Under the pieces are notes generated by a model, which searched no databases, was not told the origin of the DNA, and worked only from the letters and a program-made list of their open reading frames with translations. A program made the position numbers and the translations under genes. DNA of 64,000 bases from the NCBI RefSeq assembly GCF_016862895.1, contig NZ_BONV01000036.1:85426-149425 (forward strand). The letters run 5' to 3'. This stretch comes from Planotetraspora kaengkrachanensis (GTDB lineage Bacteria > Actinomycetota > Actinomycetes > Streptosporangiales > Streptosporangiaceae). How positions within the stretch are numbered: position 1 is the first letter of the stretch; each line of letters starts with the position of its first letter. Below, piece after piece: positions 8,336 through 17,124 of this stretch.

Positions 8336-9580
8336 ATGACCGCCACCGACCTGAGCACTCCTTGGGACAGGGTCCGCGTCCACTGGTCCGCGCCGACGTG
8401 GCTTCGCACCGTCCATGTGGCGACGGGTCTTCCGATCGCGCTCGCCGCCCTCGGGGTGATCGGAGGACTGGCCGTCGTGTCGGTGGTGCTCTCCTGGACC
8501 GTTGTGGCGCCGCTGGTGGCCCTGCCGCTGCTCTTCTGGGCGGTGGCGATCTTCACGCGGCTGCAGCGGAGGCGTTTCGCCGCGTACCTGGGCGTGGAGA
8601 TCGCCCCCGTGCCGAGCGCCGCCGTCGGGCGCGATCCGATCCGGAAAATGTTCCGCGACATGCGGTCGAGAGCCGTGTGGCGGCAGATCGCCTACCACGT
8701 CGTCGCTCCGATGATCAGTGTGGCCGGGTTCGTCGCGGTGATCATGGCCTGGTCGGCGTGCCTGGTCGCCGCCGTGCTCGCCGTGCGTCTGTGGCTGGTG
8801 GGCGGCGGCTGGACGGGGTCGATGCTCGCCCTGCTCGCGTTCGCGGTGTTCGTGGCCGTCCCCTGGGTCGTGCAGGGGGTCACCTCGCTCGACGTCGTCG
8901 CGGCGGAGGCCCTGCTCGGGCCGAGTCTCAACGAGCAGCTCGCCGAGCGAGTGGAAAGCCTCCAGGAGAGCCGCGCCGAGGTGGTCGAGGCGGCGGACGC
9001 CGAGCGGCGCCGGATCGAGCGCGACCTGCACGACGGCACCCAGCAACGGCTTCTCGGGATGGCCATGAACCTGGGCATGGCCCGGGCCACCCTCACCGAT
9101 CTTCCCGACCCGGTCAGGGAGGTGATCGCTCAGGCGCACGAGGACTCCAAGCTCGTGCTGAAGGAGTTACGCGACGTCGTCCGTGGCCTCCACCCGGCCG
9201 TGCTCAGCGAGGAAGGCCTCGACGCCGCGCTGTCCGGTCTGGCCGCCCGGGCGTCCTTCCCCGTGCGGCTGCGCGTCGACGTGGCGGAACGCGCCTCGCC
9301 CACAGTGGAAGCGGTGGCGTTCTTCGTCGTGTCCGAGGCCCTGACCAACATCTCCAAGCACGCCGGAGCGAGCAGCGCGGAGATCGTCGTACGGCGCGCG
9401 GGCGATCGCCTGCACCTCACGGTCGCCGACGACGGCCGTGGAGGGGCGGAGCCGGGCGCCAGGGGAGGAACGGGACTGCGCGGCCTGATGCAGAGGATCG
9501 GCTCGGTCGACGGCACGCTGCGCATCGACAGTCCCCGCGGCGGTCCCACGAGAATCGAGGCGGAGCTTCCGTGCGCATAG
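8336..9580 (+). CDS. NarL-family sensor histidine kinase
   Basis: This 414-residue protein has four predicted membrane segments in the first 190 residues. A coiled linker and the HisKA_3 dimerisation region follow, with the phosphoacceptor in ERDLHDGTQQR (His232). A HATPase_c domain has the N box (EALTNISKHAG), G1 (VADDGRGG) and G2 (GTGLRGLMQR) motifs. It should autophosphorylate and pass phosphate to the response regulator encoded immediately downstream, with which it overlaps by 10 bp. ATG 8336 is chosen because the frame upstream runs into the divergent promoter region. It has no Shine-Dalgarno, and TACCGT sits 7 nt before it, so a leaderless mRNA is possible. The sensed signal is unknown. 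Confidence 0.88.
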   Translation: MTATDLSTPWDRVRVHWSAPTWLRTVHVATGLPIALAALGVIGGLAVVSVVLSWTVVAPLVALPLLFWAVAIFTRLQRRRFAAYLGVEIAPVPSAAVGRDPIRKMFRDMRSRAVWRQIAYHVVAPMISVAGFVAVIMAWSACLVAAVLAVRLWLVGGGWTGSMLALLAFAVFVAVPWVVQGVTSLDVVAAEALLGPSLNEQLAERVESLQESRAEVVEAADAERRRIERDLHDGTQQRLLGMAMNLGMARATLTDLPDPVREVIAQAHEDSKLVLKELRDVVRGLHPAVLSEEGLDAALSGLAARASFPVRLRVDVAERASPTVEAVAFFVVSEALTNISKHAGASSAEIVVRRAGDRLHLTVADDGRGGAEPGARGGTGLRGLMQRIGSVDGTLRIDSPRGGPTRIEAELPCA

Positions 9581-10212
9581 TCCTGGCGGAGGACTCCGTA
9601 CTGCTCAGGGAGGGACTCGTCCGGTTGCTCGCCGCCGGGGGGATGGACGTGGTCGCGGCGGTCGGCGACGCCGAGGCCCTGCTGCGCGCGGTCGACGACC
9701 ACGAGCCCGAACTGGTCGTCACCGACGTCCGCATGCCGCCGTCGCACACCGACGAGGGCCTGCGCGCGGCGCTGGTCCTGCGCCGCCAGCGGCCGGAGCT
9801 GGCGATCGTCGTCCTGTCCCAGTGGGTCGAGGAACGCTACGCGAGCCGGCTGCTGTCCACGGCGACCAGCGGCATCGGATACCTGCTCAAGGACCGGGTG
9901 GCCGACGTCACCGAGTTCTTCGACGCGCTGCGGAGGGTGGCGGGTGGAGGCACGGCTCTCGACCCCGAGGTGGTCGCCCAGCTTCTCCTGCGCAGGAACA
10001 GCGACCCGCTGGAACGGCTGACGCCCCGCGAGCACGAGGTGCTGGCGCTCATCGCGGAGGGCAGGTCGAACGCCGGGATCGCCGAGGCCCTGGTCGTGTC
10101 CGAGAGCGCCGTCGGCAAGCACATCAACAACATCTTCACCAAGCTCGACCTGCCCAGCGCCGACAAGGACCATCGCCGGGTCCTGGCCGTACTGCGATTC
10201 CTGAAGGTCTGA
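9571..10212 (+). CDS. LuxR/NarL-family response regulator
   Basis: This 213-residue protein has an N-terminal receiver domain with phosphoacceptor Asp52 in ELVVTDVRMPP and a conserved Lys in GYLLKDRV. A C-terminal LuxR helix-turn-helix follows (LTPREHEVLALIAEGRSNAGIAEALVVSESAVGKHINNIF). It is the cognate partner of the overlapping histidine kinase. The GTG start lies inside the kinase 3' end, which is typical of coupled two-component operons. Likely targets are its own operon and the membrane protein gene that follows 13 nt downstream. The palindrome at 8260-8277 is a candidate site. Confidence 0.9.
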   Translation: MRIVLAEDSVLLREGLVRLLAAGGMDVVAAVGDAEALLRAVDDHEPELVVTDVRMPPSHTDEGLRAALVLRRQRPELAIVVLSQWVEERYASRLLSTATSGIGYLLKDRVADVTEFFDALRRVAGGGTALDPEVVAQLLLRRNSDPLERLTPREHEVLALIAEGRSNAGIAEALVVSESAVGKHINNIFTKLDLPSADKDHRRVLAVLRFLKV

Positions 10213-10225
10213 AAGGCGCGTGCAG

Positions 10226-10759
10226 ATGCGAAGCAAGGTCAGGGCCGCCTGGATCGCCGTGGGTGGCGCGTTCACCGCCGTGGTCGTGGTCGCGATGGCC
10301 GTCGCGGTGCTGGCCGACATCCGCGTTCAGCCTGACGGCGACATCTTCCGCGCGCCCTCGGCGTGGGGTCCGGTCGGACCGACGACCGAGATCACCACCT
10401 ACGCCTACGAGATCGCCGCACCGCTGATCGTCGTCCGGACGACCGGGAACGTCGAGGTCAGACTGGTGCCGGGAACGCCCGGGCGGCTGTCCGTCAAGCG
10501 CACGCTCACCTGGGGAGAGGCGGGGCGTCGTTTCGAGGAGTCCTGGCGGGACGGCGGCATGCTGAACGCCGAAATGAGCTGTGAGGTCGATTGCCACGCG
10601 GAGTACGTCCTGGGCGTGCCGCCGGGCGTCGGCGTCATGGCAGGCGGCCTCTCGGAACTGGTGCCGTGTCCCCGGCCCGTGAACACGGAGATCAGCTGCT
10701 ACTCGTCCACTCTGGAGCAGGCGCCCTGGCCTGCGCCCACGCCAGGGAGAGGCCGATGA
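10226..10759 (+). CDS. Single-pass membrane protein of unknown function downstream of the two-component system
   Basis: This protein of about 177 residues has a short basic N terminus and one hydrophobic helix (about residues 8-28). It is followed by an extracytoplasmic domain with a run of short beta strands (LIVVRTTGNVEVRLVPG, RLSVKRTLTWGEAGRRFEESW) reminiscent of the start of DUF4097-type adhesin-like domains, then two Cys in SCEVDCHA and two more near the C terminus. I do not recognise a specific function. ATG 10226 is 9 nt from GAAAGG; GTG 10220 in the same frame is the alternative. The 13-nt gap from the regulator places it in the same operon, so it may be an output or accessory of that system. 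Confidence 0.65.
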   Translation: MRSKVRAAWIAVGGAFTAVVVVAMAVAVLADIRVQPDGDIFRAPSAWGPVGPTTEITTYAYEIAAPLIVVRTTGNVEVRLVPGTPGRLSVKRTLTWGEAGRRFEESWRDGGMLNAEMSCEVDCHAEYVLGVPPGVGVMAGGLSELVPCPRPVNTEISCYSSTLEQAPWPAPTPGRGR

Positions 10760-10911
10760 GGCCGCCCCGGGCGTCCACGGCGTCCGTGAATCGAACACAT
10801 GTGTGCCATCGGCGGGTGCTCATCTGAGCCAAGCCTTGATGCCCGTCGCCGGATGGAGCGGCCCTCGGAGGGTAAGGGCGCGGTACGCGCCAGAGTGAGG
10901 AGGGCGAACCG

Positions 10912-11313
10912 ATGAGCGAATTCGAGCGGTCGCGCAGGATGCCGGCCTCCGCAGAGCAGGTCTTCGAGCGGGCGTGCGACCTCGACCGGCTCGACGAGTG
11001 GCTTCCTGGCGACCTGCACGTCCACCCGGAGGAGCTGCCCGCCGTGACCGTCCACGAGGACCGGACCGGACACGACGCCCGTGCGCTGCTCCGGGAGGAC
11101 CGCGACCAGCTCCGGCTCGAATGGGGCACCCGTGACGACGACCGTTACGCAGGGTGGCTGCAGGTGGCCGGAATCGACGAGCGGGGAAGTGAGGCGACGG
11201 TCCACCTGTCGTTCTTCGGCAGGGGGCACACGCCGCCCGCCGCCCTCGTGGAGAAGTCACTCGACGAGAGCCTTGCGCGGCTCGAGGAGCAGGTGCGCGG
11301 CCGGACGGCCTGA
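10912..11313 (+). CDS. Small SRPBCC (START-like) domain protein
   Basis: This 133-residue protein starts MSEFERSRRMPASAEQVFERACDLDRLDEWLP, the usual first strand and helix of polyketide cyclase/SRPBCC proteins, and ends with a long amphipathic helix. Such domains form a hydrophobic cavity for small ligands, and the ligand is not predictable here. The ATG is preceded by GGAGGGCG. It stands alone, with about 150 bp of non-coding sequence before it and no co-directional neighbour after it. Confidence 0.75.
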   Translation: MSEFERSRRMPASAEQVFERACDLDRLDEWLPGDLHVHPEELPAVTVHEDRTGHDARALLREDRDQLRLEWGTRDDDRYAGWLQVAGIDERGSEATVHLSFFGRGHTPPAALVEKSLDESLARLEEQVRGRTA

Positions 11314-11350
11314 GCGGGGCTCCCGCCGTCAGTGCTGTGGGCCGACCGGC

Positions 11351-11560
11351 CTAACGTGCTTGCGGCGACGGCGGGGGTTCCGCCTCCGCGGACGGCCCGG
11401 GGGCGTCGGGCAACAGCGGGACGAACGACGAGACGCGGGGGCCCGCCAGCCCCAGGACCTGGCGGATCCACGCCTCGAGTCCCGTCGGGTCCGGCGGGAT
11501 GAGATCCGCCGCCTCGCCGTCCTGGTCGTGTGGTGCCGCCTCCGGCCGTGCCGAGCTCAC
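11351..11560 (-). CDS. Small hypothetical protein following the F420 oxidoreductase
   Basis: This is a 69-codon frame starting at GTG 11560, four nucleotides after the stop of the upstream oxidoreductase gene. The middle (LIPPDPTGLEAWIRQVLGLAGPRV) looks like a folded amphipathic segment, and the tail is Pro/Ala/Glu-rich. There is no independent ribosome-binding site, so it would depend on translational coupling. I do not recognise a family. It could also be spurious. Confidence 0.35.
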   Translation of the reverse strand: MSSARPEAAPHDQDGEAADLIPPDPTGLEAWIRQVLGLAGPRVSSFVPLLPDAPGPSAEAEPPPSPQAR

Positions 11561-11564
11561 CGCG

Positions 11565-12485
11565 TCAGCCGACGAGGACGGGGGCGAGCAGGCGCAGGTG
11601 CTCGAGTTGCTCCGCGAGTGTGCCGGCGAGTGGTTGGACGCAGACGTGGTCGGCTCCTGCCTGGTGATGTGCGCGGACGCGCTCGCCGATGGTCTCCGGA
11701 TCCCCTGAGGGCACGATGGCGTCGATGAGCGCGTCACTGCCGCCCCCCTCGAAGTCGCGATCGGAGAAGCCGAGCTCCCGCAGGTTGTTGAGGTAGTTGG
11801 GCATGGAGAGATAGACCGCGGCGTACTTGCGTGCGACGGCCCGGCCGCGTTCGACGTCGCCGGTCACCACGACGGCCTGCTCGGGAGCGAGGACAGGCTC
11901 AGGACCGAGGACGTCGCGTGCCATCGCGGTGTGCTCGGGGGTGGTGAAGTACGGGTGCGCACCCTGCGCCCTGGTGCCCGCGAGTTCGAGCATCTTGCGC
12001 CGCAGAGCCGCGAGGACTCTCGGCGCGGCCGGAGCGGAGGGCACACCGAACGAGGCGGAGTCCATGGCGTCGAGGTAGTCGCGCATGGTGGCCACCGGTC
12101 GGCCGTAGTCGTGGCCCCGCGTCGTCACCAGCGGCGCGTGGCTCACGCCCAGGCCGAGGAGGAACCGGTCTCCCCACGCCTCCGCGAGCGTGTTCGCCCC
12201 GTTGGCCGTCGCCACCGCGTCACGCGCGTAGATGTTGGCGATGCCGGTGGCGACCTGGAGTCGCCGCGTGGCCGAGAGCAGCAGCGCCGCCTGGGTCAGC
12301 GCCTCCCTGCTCGCCGGGGTCTCGCCGAACCACAGCGCGCCGTAGCCGAGGTCCTCGATCTCCGCGGCCGTCCGGCGGACGGTCTCCGCGGACTCCGAGG
12401 TGAACGAGGCCAGCCACACTCCCGTACGGCCGAGGCGCTGCTTGACGGTGGACGGGCTCGCGGGTCGCGCCGCACTGTCGGCCAT
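11565..12485 (-). CDS. LLM-class (luciferase-like) F420-dependent oxidoreductase
   Basis: This 306-residue protein has the bacterial luciferase-like TIM-barrel pattern: RTGVWLASFTSE at strand 1, EIEDLGYGALWFGE, LQVATGIANIYARD, and WGDRFLLGLGVSHAPLV. A C-terminal segment (AGADHVCVQPL) is typical of actinobacterial F420-linked members of this class. The cofactor would be coenzyme F420, and the substrate is unknown. The ATG at 12485 follows GGAGCACTCC only loosely. A small 69-codon frame may be coupled downstream. Confidence 0.82.
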   Translation of the reverse strand: MADSAARPASPSTVKQRLGRTGVWLASFTSESAETVRRTAAEIEDLGYGALWFGETPASREALTQAALLLSATRRLQVATGIANIYARDAVATANGANTLAEAWGDRFLLGLGVSHAPLVTTRGHDYGRPVATMRDYLDAMDSASFGVPSAPAAPRVLAALRRKMLELAGTRAQGAHPYFTTPEHTAMARDVLGPEPVLAPEQAVVVTGDVERGRAVARKYAAVYLSMPNYLNNLRELGFSDRDFEGGGSDALIDAIVPSGDPETIGERVRAHHQAGADHVCVQPLAGTLAEQLEHLRLLAPVLVG

Positions 12486-12604
12486 GCGGAGTGCTCCTTC
12501 GTGTGTCGTGCCCGGTCACCGGACCGGCGCCGGACAACTCAGCATGGCACTGCCGATGTGGCGACAACGGGCAGGGGTGGTCCCTCGGGGGTCCGTGTCG
12601 GGTG

Positions 12605-13438
12605 TCACAACATCTCCAGAGGCCGTCCCGCACGCGGCGGCGGGAACGCCGTGTCCAGCACCAGCAGGTCCTCCTCGGCCAGGCGGATCTCGAGTGCGGC
12701 GTGGTTCTCCTGCACGTGGGAGGCGTTCGACGCCTTGGGGATGGCGATGACCCCGTCGTCCCTGAGCGTCCACGCGAGCGCCACCTGAGCCGGGGTGGCG
12801 TCGTGCCGCTCCGCCACTCCGCGGATCGCCGGATGTCCCAGCAGCCGGCCCTGCTCGACCGGCGAGTAGGCCATGATCGGGATGCCGCGGTCATGGCACC
12901 AGGGCGCGAGGTCGAACTCGCATCCGCGCCTGCACAGGTTGTAGAGGATCTGATCGGCCTGTACGGCCTGGCCGCCCGCCAGAGCCACGAGGTCCGCCAT
13001 GTCGCCGGCGTCGAAGTTGCTCACGCCCCAGTGACGGACGCGCCCGGACGCGGTGAGCCGGTCGAAGGCGGACAGCGTCTCCTCCAGCGGGACGCGTCCC
13101 CGCCAGTGCAGCAGGTAGAGGTCGATCCGGTCGGTGCCCAGGCGCCGGAGGCTCTGCTCACAGGCCGCCACCGTGCCCTCGAGGGTGGCGTGGTGCGGCA
13201 GCACCTTGGTGACCAGGAACACCTCGTCGCGGCGCCCGGTGATCGCCTCTCCGGTGAGCCGTTCCGCCTCGCCCTGGGCGTACATCTCCGCGGTGTCGAT
13301 CAGCGTCAGGCCCAGGTCAAGTCCGACCTGGAGCGCCCGGATCTCCTCCTCCCGAGATGAGCGGTTCTCGCCCATGTGCCAGGTGCCCTGGCCCATGGCG
13401 GCGACCTCTTCGCCCGACGGAAGTTCGGCCATGCGCAT
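12605..13438 (-). CDS. Aldo/keto reductase
   Basis: This 277-residue NADPH-type AKR has the catalytic tetrad visible as Asp and Tyr in DTAEMYAQGEA, Lys in LVTKVLPHH and His in LYLLHWRGR. The cofactor-binding end is IPKASNASHVQENHAAL. It would reduce an aldehyde or ketone in the cytoplasm; the substrate is unknown. ATG 13438 is chosen because GGGAGGACGTC precedes it. The longer open frame to 13531 has no support. It is co-directional with the F420 oxidoreductase gene but separated by about 120 bp. Confidence 0.85.
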   Translation of the reverse strand: MRMAELPSGEEVAAMGQGTWHMGENRSSREEEIRALQVGLDLGLTLIDTAEMYAQGEAERLTGEAITGRRDEVFLVTKVLPHHATLEGTVAACEQSLRRLGTDRIDLYLLHWRGRVPLEETLSAFDRLTASGRVRHWGVSNFDAGDMADLVALAGGQAVQADQILYNLCRRGCEFDLAPWCHDRGIPIMAYSPVEQGRLLGHPAIRGVAERHDATPAQVALAWTLRDDGVIAIPKASNASHVQENHAALEIRLAEEDLLVLDTAFPPPRAGRPLEML

Positions 13439-13635
13439 GACGTCCTCCCAGCCCGGATTCGCGTCAGCTGATGTTCTCCTGTTCCGCCTCCCTTCCCGGC
13501 CTGAACGGTGATTGGGCCAGGCGCGGGCCAAGACCGGGCAAAGTCATGTCGCCACGGTCCGTGTCGGCGCGACGCTCTATCGTCGCCGCGTGTCTCCTTG
13601 GACGCGGTGCCCGCCTATTTCCCTGGAGACCCAAG

Positions 13636-14196
13636 ATGAAGAAACTGCTGTGCGCCGGCGCGGTCATGGCCGGCCTGCTGGCGTCCGGATGCGGGAGCTC
13701 GGACAACTCCTCCAGCCCTGTCGCCGCGGACGAGTACAACGCGTCGCCGACCTCGCCGGCGTCGCCGACCGAGGGCGAGATGTCGCCGGGCTACTCCGCA
13801 TCCCCCACCTCGCCGATCATGATGGCGCCCACGGGCCCCGCGAAGATCGAGGTGGCGGACACGAAGCTCGGCAAGGTCCTCGTGGGCCTCGAGGGTCGTA
13901 CGCTCTACCTCTTCACGAAGGACAAGGCCGGCACGTCGATGTGCACCGGCGCCTGCGCGACCGCATGGCCGCCGGCCCTCACCCTCGGCGCACCCACGGC
14001 CGGTACGAGCGTCAAGCCTGAGCTCCTCAAGACGATCAAGCGCGACGACGGCATGACCCAGGTCACCTACAACGACCACCCGCTGTACTACTACGCCAAG
14101 GACGAGAAGGCCGGCGACGTCAAGGGCCAGGACATGAAGGACTTCGGCGGCGAGTGGTACGCCGTGACGCCGGAGGGCAAGAAGGCCAAGCACTAG
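13636..14196 (+). CDS. COG4315-like secreted-repeat lipoprotein
   Basis: This 186-residue lipoprotein has a signal peptide ending in the lipobox LLASGC and a low-complexity Ser/Pro/Thr linker. Two repeats of the predicted lipoprotein family COG4315 follow: LGKVLVGLEGRTLYLFTKDKAG ... CTGACATAWPP and a second ending DFGGEWYAVTPEG. The paired Cys residues in CTGAC are characteristic. Function is unknown; these proteins sit on the outer face of the membrane. GGAG at 13625-13628 precedes the ATG. A very strong terminator follows at 14289-14328. Confidence 0.85.
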   Translation: MKKLLCAGAVMAGLLASGCGSSDNSSSPVAADEYNASPTSPASPTEGEMSPGYSASPTSPIMMAPTGPAKIEVADTKLGKVLVGLEGRTLYLFTKDKAGTSMCTGACATAWPPALTLGAPTAGTSVKPELLKTIKRDDGMTQVTYNDHPLYYYAKDEKAGDVKGQDMKDFGGEWYAVTPEGKKAKH

Positions 14197-14288
14197 CCAG
14201 GCCACCCCGGCAGACGGGCCGACCCCCTTCCGCGGCCTTCGCCGGAAGACTCCACGGACCCGGCACCCGACAGGTCCGGCTCGGCATC

Positions 14289-14328
14289 ACGACCGCCCCG
14301 GAGCGCACCCGCGCTCCGGGGCGGTCGT
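14289..14328. terminator. Strong hairpin terminator
   Basis: An 18-bp perfect stem (ACGACCGCCCCGGAGCGC with its complement) and a 4-nt ACCC loop lie about 90 bp after the lipoprotein stop and before the GAF-protein operon. It isolates the two transcripts. Confidence 0.85.
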
Positions 14329-14442
14329 CGTCGTAGGGTGAAACAAAGTCGGGTTCGCCTCGCCTGCGCCGTCGGCGGCCCACTAGGCTTGTCGGCAATC
14401 CGCCCTGTGTCCGCGGCCGTTTCTCCATGGAGAAGGCATGTC

Positions 14443-14913
14443 ATGGCACAGGCGCCTGTGGTTCTCGAGAACGTTCTTGTCGGCATGGCCGACCTCTTCG
14501 GGGTCGACGGAGCCGCTCTCATGCTGCTCGACGGGCAGGATCGCCTGCGGGCGATCGGTGCTTCGGACGACGACGGCATCGCGCTGGAATCCGCCCAGGA
14601 GTCCGTCGGGGACGGTCCGGCCATAGCGAGCGCGGTCCGCGGCGACCTCATCGCGATCAACGATCTCCATGCGGCGACCCCACTGGGATTCCCCCATGTG
14701 GCGGCGCACGCCATGCCGGTACGGGCCGTCATGTCCGTGCCGCTCGTCGAGGACGCGGAACTCATCGGCGTCCTCGACTTCTACGCCAGGATCGGGCGCG
14801 AGTGGGGCCCCGCGGCGGAGCAGACCGGCTCCTGCCTCGGCGAGCTCATGGTGATCGTCCTGCGGGTTCTCGCCGAAAGCAGGACTGATTCCTCCCCGTC
14901 TGGGCAGATGTGA
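14443..14913 (+). CDS. GAF-domain protein
   Basis: This 156-residue protein is essentially a single GAF domain: VLENVLVGMADLFGVDGAALMLLD ... RAVMSVPLVEDAELIGVLDFY. GAF domains bind small ligands or sense redox state, and no output domain is attached. ATG 14443 follows GGAGAAGG. The following gene encodes a GAF-ANTAR protein about 65 bp downstream, then a STAS protein, so the three probably form a signalling operon in which this protein is a stand-alone sensor. Confidence 0.8.
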   Translation: MAQAPVVLENVLVGMADLFGVDGAALMLLDGQDRLRAIGASDDDGIALESAQESVGDGPAIASAVRGDLIAINDLHAATPLGFPHVAAHAMPVRAVMSVPLVEDAELIGVLDFYARIGREWGPAAEQTGSCLGELMVIVLRVLAESRTDSSPSGQM

Positions 14914-14978
14914 TGGCCGAGTCGCCAACTCTCCGCGACCGCGCCGGCGCTGAGGTGAGGTTCACGAGAGGAAATGGA

Positions 14979-15707
14979 ATGACCCATATCGATCCGGAGG
15001 CGCTCGTCGCCAGTCTGCGCCGTCTGCAGAAGAACACGACGGCGACCGGGATCGTGCAGCACCTCGAGCGCATCGTGCAGGTCGTCGATCGGATCTTCGG
15101 ATATTCGGGCGCCGGACTGATGTTCGCCGAGGAGGACCGCACGCTCCGGTACCTCTTCGCGACCGACGAGCGCGGCCGCAGCCTGGAGCACGCCCAGGCG
15201 ATGACGGGCCAGGGGCCCTGCGTCGCCGCCTACGCCGGGGACACCGAGGTGACCACCGTCGATGTGCGGAGCGACCCGCGCTGGCCCGATCTGCCCGAAC
15301 TGCTGCACCCCGAGGTGCGCGCGGTGGCGGGCGTGCCCATAAGGCTGGGCGGGGTGCCCGTCGGCACGCTGAACGTCTATCAGGACACTCCGCACGACTG
15401 GGAGGACTCCGACGTCCAGGCGCTCCACGCGTACGCGCATGTGATCGAGCAGGTCCTGGTCGCCTCGATCGAGGCGGACGAGAAGGCGGTGCTCGCCGAT
15501 CAGCTGCAGTACGCGCTCGACTACCGCGTGGTCATCGAGCGCGCCATCGGCTACCTCATGGGCAAGCACGACCTGACCGCCACTCAGGCGTTCACCGGCC
15601 TGCGCAAGCAGGCGAGGGACAGCAGGCGGAGGGTCTCCGACCTGGCGGCCGAACTGCTGGGGGAACAGGGCCCGCGTGATGTTGCGAATCCAGATCACGT
15701 CGTTTGA
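14979..15707 (+). CDS. GAF and ANTAR domain RNA-binding regulator
   Basis: This 242-residue protein has an N-terminal GAF domain (about residues 20-160, including GQGPCVAAYAGDTEVTTVDV and VAGVPIRLGGVPVGTLNVY). A C-terminal ANTAR helical domain follows (about 180-230: LDYRVVIERAIGYLMGKHDLTATQAFTGLRKQAR). ANTAR domains bind paired RNA hairpins and prevent transcription termination. ATG 14979 has AGAGG 7 nt upstream; an in-frame GTG at 14910 overlapping the previous stop is possible. The gene overlaps the downstream STAS gene by about 30 bp, so the two are coupled. Confidence 0.88.
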   Translation: MTHIDPEALVASLRRLQKNTTATGIVQHLERIVQVVDRIFGYSGAGLMFAEEDRTLRYLFATDERGRSLEHAQAMTGQGPCVAAYAGDTEVTTVDVRSDPRWPDLPELLHPEVRAVAGVPIRLGGVPVGTLNVYQDTPHDWEDSDVQALHAYAHVIEQVLVASIEADEKAVLADQLQYALDYRVVIERAIGYLMGKHDLTATQAFTGLRKQARDSRRRVSDLAAELLGEQGPRDVANPDHVV

Positions 15708-16041
15708 GGGTGGAATCTCGATGACGGTCCGGGGCGATCTCGACGCGGAGGGGGCAGGGGAACTGCGGTTGTGCGTCTCCGAGGCCCTCCGGACGTACCG
15801 CCCCGGGCACATCGACCTCGAGCTGTCGGACGTCGGCTTCATCGACTGCGCGGGCTGCAGGACGCTGCTCTGGATCAACCAGCGGGCGGGCGGGTGCGGC
15901 GGGACGGTGACCGTCGTCCGCCCGTCCTCGCTGGTACTGCGGCTGCTCCGGCTCCTGGAGTTCGATCGGGAGCTGACCATCAGGAGCCTGCCGGAGGACA
16001 CGACACCCATGAGCCTGGAGGTGAACCCCGGGCTCAACTGA
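15676..16041 (+). CDS. STAS-domain (anti-anti-sigma-like) protein lacking the phosphorylatable Ser/Thr
   Basis: This protein of about 121 residues has the STAS fold of SpoIIAA/RsbV-type antagonists: [18 protein letters not shown] and [24 protein letters not shown]. In classical members the loop is D-S/T-S/T-G and a Ser is phosphorylated by an RsbW-like kinase. Here it reads D-C-A-G (residues 56-59 counted from ATG 15679), with no hydroxyl residue. It may therefore be a constitutively active or regulatory-dead STAS protein, or use Cys chemistry. GTG 15676 and ATG 15679 are adjacent in-frame candidates. It overlaps the GAF-ANTAR gene. Confidence 0.82.
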   Translation: MMLRIQITSFEGGISMTVRGDLDAEGAGELRLCVSEALRTYRPGHIDLELSDVGFIDCAGCRTLLWINQRAGGCGGTVTVVRPSSLVLRLLRLLEFDRELTIRSLPEDTTPMSLEVNPGLN

Positions 16042-16063
16042 CGCGGACGATAGTCTGGCCGCG

Positions 16064-17116
16064 ATGTATCGATTCGTGTTCACGCAGGTCCTGAGCCGCT
16101 TCGACGCGGAGGCGGTCCACCATCTGACGATGAGGCTGCTCCGCGTCCTTTCCACGCTTCCCGTGCTGAAGCGCGTGCTCCATGCACTCCTCGCCCCACG
16201 CGACGACTCCCTCAAGATCGAGGCCTTCGGCCTCCGCTTCCCCGGGCCGCTCGGGCTCGCCGCGGGGTTCGACAAGGACGCCCGGTGCGTCGAGGCGCTC
16301 GCCGCCTTCGGCTTCGGCCACATCGAAGTGGGCACGATCACCGCCCGGCCGCAGCCCGGCAACCCCCGGCCCCGGCTCTTCAGGCTCGTGGACAGCCGGG
16401 CGATCATCAACCGGATGGGCTTCAACAACGAGGGCGCGGCGGCGGCCGCGGCGCGGCTGCGCAGGCCCCGGGTGATCCCCGCCGTGGTCGGGGTCAACAT
16501 CGGCAAGACCAAGGTGGTGCCGGAGGCGGAGGCCGTACAGGACTACGTGACCGGCGCACGGCTGCTCGCGCCTCTCGCGGACTACCTCGTGGTCAACGTG
16601 AGCTCGCCGAACACGCCCGGCCTGCGCGACCTGCAGGCGGTCGAGTTGCTCCGGCCACTCCTGACCGCGGTCAAGGAGGTGGCGGGACGCACCCCGCTAC
16701 TGGTGAAGATCGCCCCCGACCTCGCCGACGAGGACGTCGACGCGGTCGCGGAACTCGCCGTGGATCTCGGCCTCGCCGGAATCATCGCGACCAACACGAC
16801 GATCAGCCGGGCCGGGGTGGCCAGCAACGAGACGGGCGGCCTCTCCGGCCGGCCGCTCAAGGAGCGGTCACTCGAGGTGCTGAGGCGGCTGCACAAGAAG
16901 GTGGGCGGCCGGCTGACGATCGTGTCCGTGGGCGGCGTCGAGAACGCCGACGACGTCTGGGACCGGCTGTGCGCGGGGGCCGGCCTCGTCCAGGGCTACA
17001 CGGGCATGATCTACGAGGGCCCGCTGTGGGCGTCGAGGATCAACCGCGAGCTCGCCCGCCGAGTCCGGCGTCAGGGACACACGTCGATCGGCCAGGTCAT
17101 CGGCTCCTCAGCCTGA
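16064..17116 (+). CDS. pyrD: Dihydroorotate dehydrogenase, class 2 (quinone)
   Basis: This 350-residue protein begins with the amphipathic N-terminal helix of class 2 enzymes ([23 protein letters not shown]), which docks on the membrane to reach quinone. The FMN barrel follows, with [36 protein letters not shown] (catalytic Ser region), [18 protein letters not shown] and [16 protein letters not shown]. It oxidises dihydroorotate to orotate in pyrimidine synthesis. The start is the ATG 22 bp after the STAS stop. The copper operon begins 44 bp downstream with its own operator. Confidence 0.95.
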   Translation: MYRFVFTQVLSRFDAEAVHHLTMRLLRVLSTLPVLKRVLHALLAPRDDSLKIEAFGLRFPGPLGLAAGFDKDARCVEALAAFGFGHIEVGTITARPQPGNPRPRLFRLVDSRAIINRMGFNNEGAAAAAARLRRPRVIPAVVGVNIGKTKVVPEAEAVQDYVTGARLLAPLADYLVVNVSSPNTPGLRDLQAVELLRPLLTAVKEVAGRTPLLVKIAPDLADEDVDAVAELAVDLGLAGIIATNTTISRAGVASNETGGLSGRPLKERSLEVLRRLHKKVGGRLTIVSVGGVENADDVWDRLCAGAGLVQGYTGMIYEGPLWASRINRELARRVRRQGHTSIGQVIGSSA

Positions 17117-17124
17117 GTGTTGGC

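Noticed and set aside
14338..14442. Upstream GTG start for the GAF protein
   Set aside because: The extra 35 residues are encoded next to a terminator, are not GAF-like and lack a ribosome-binding site. ATG 14443 has GGAGAAGG.
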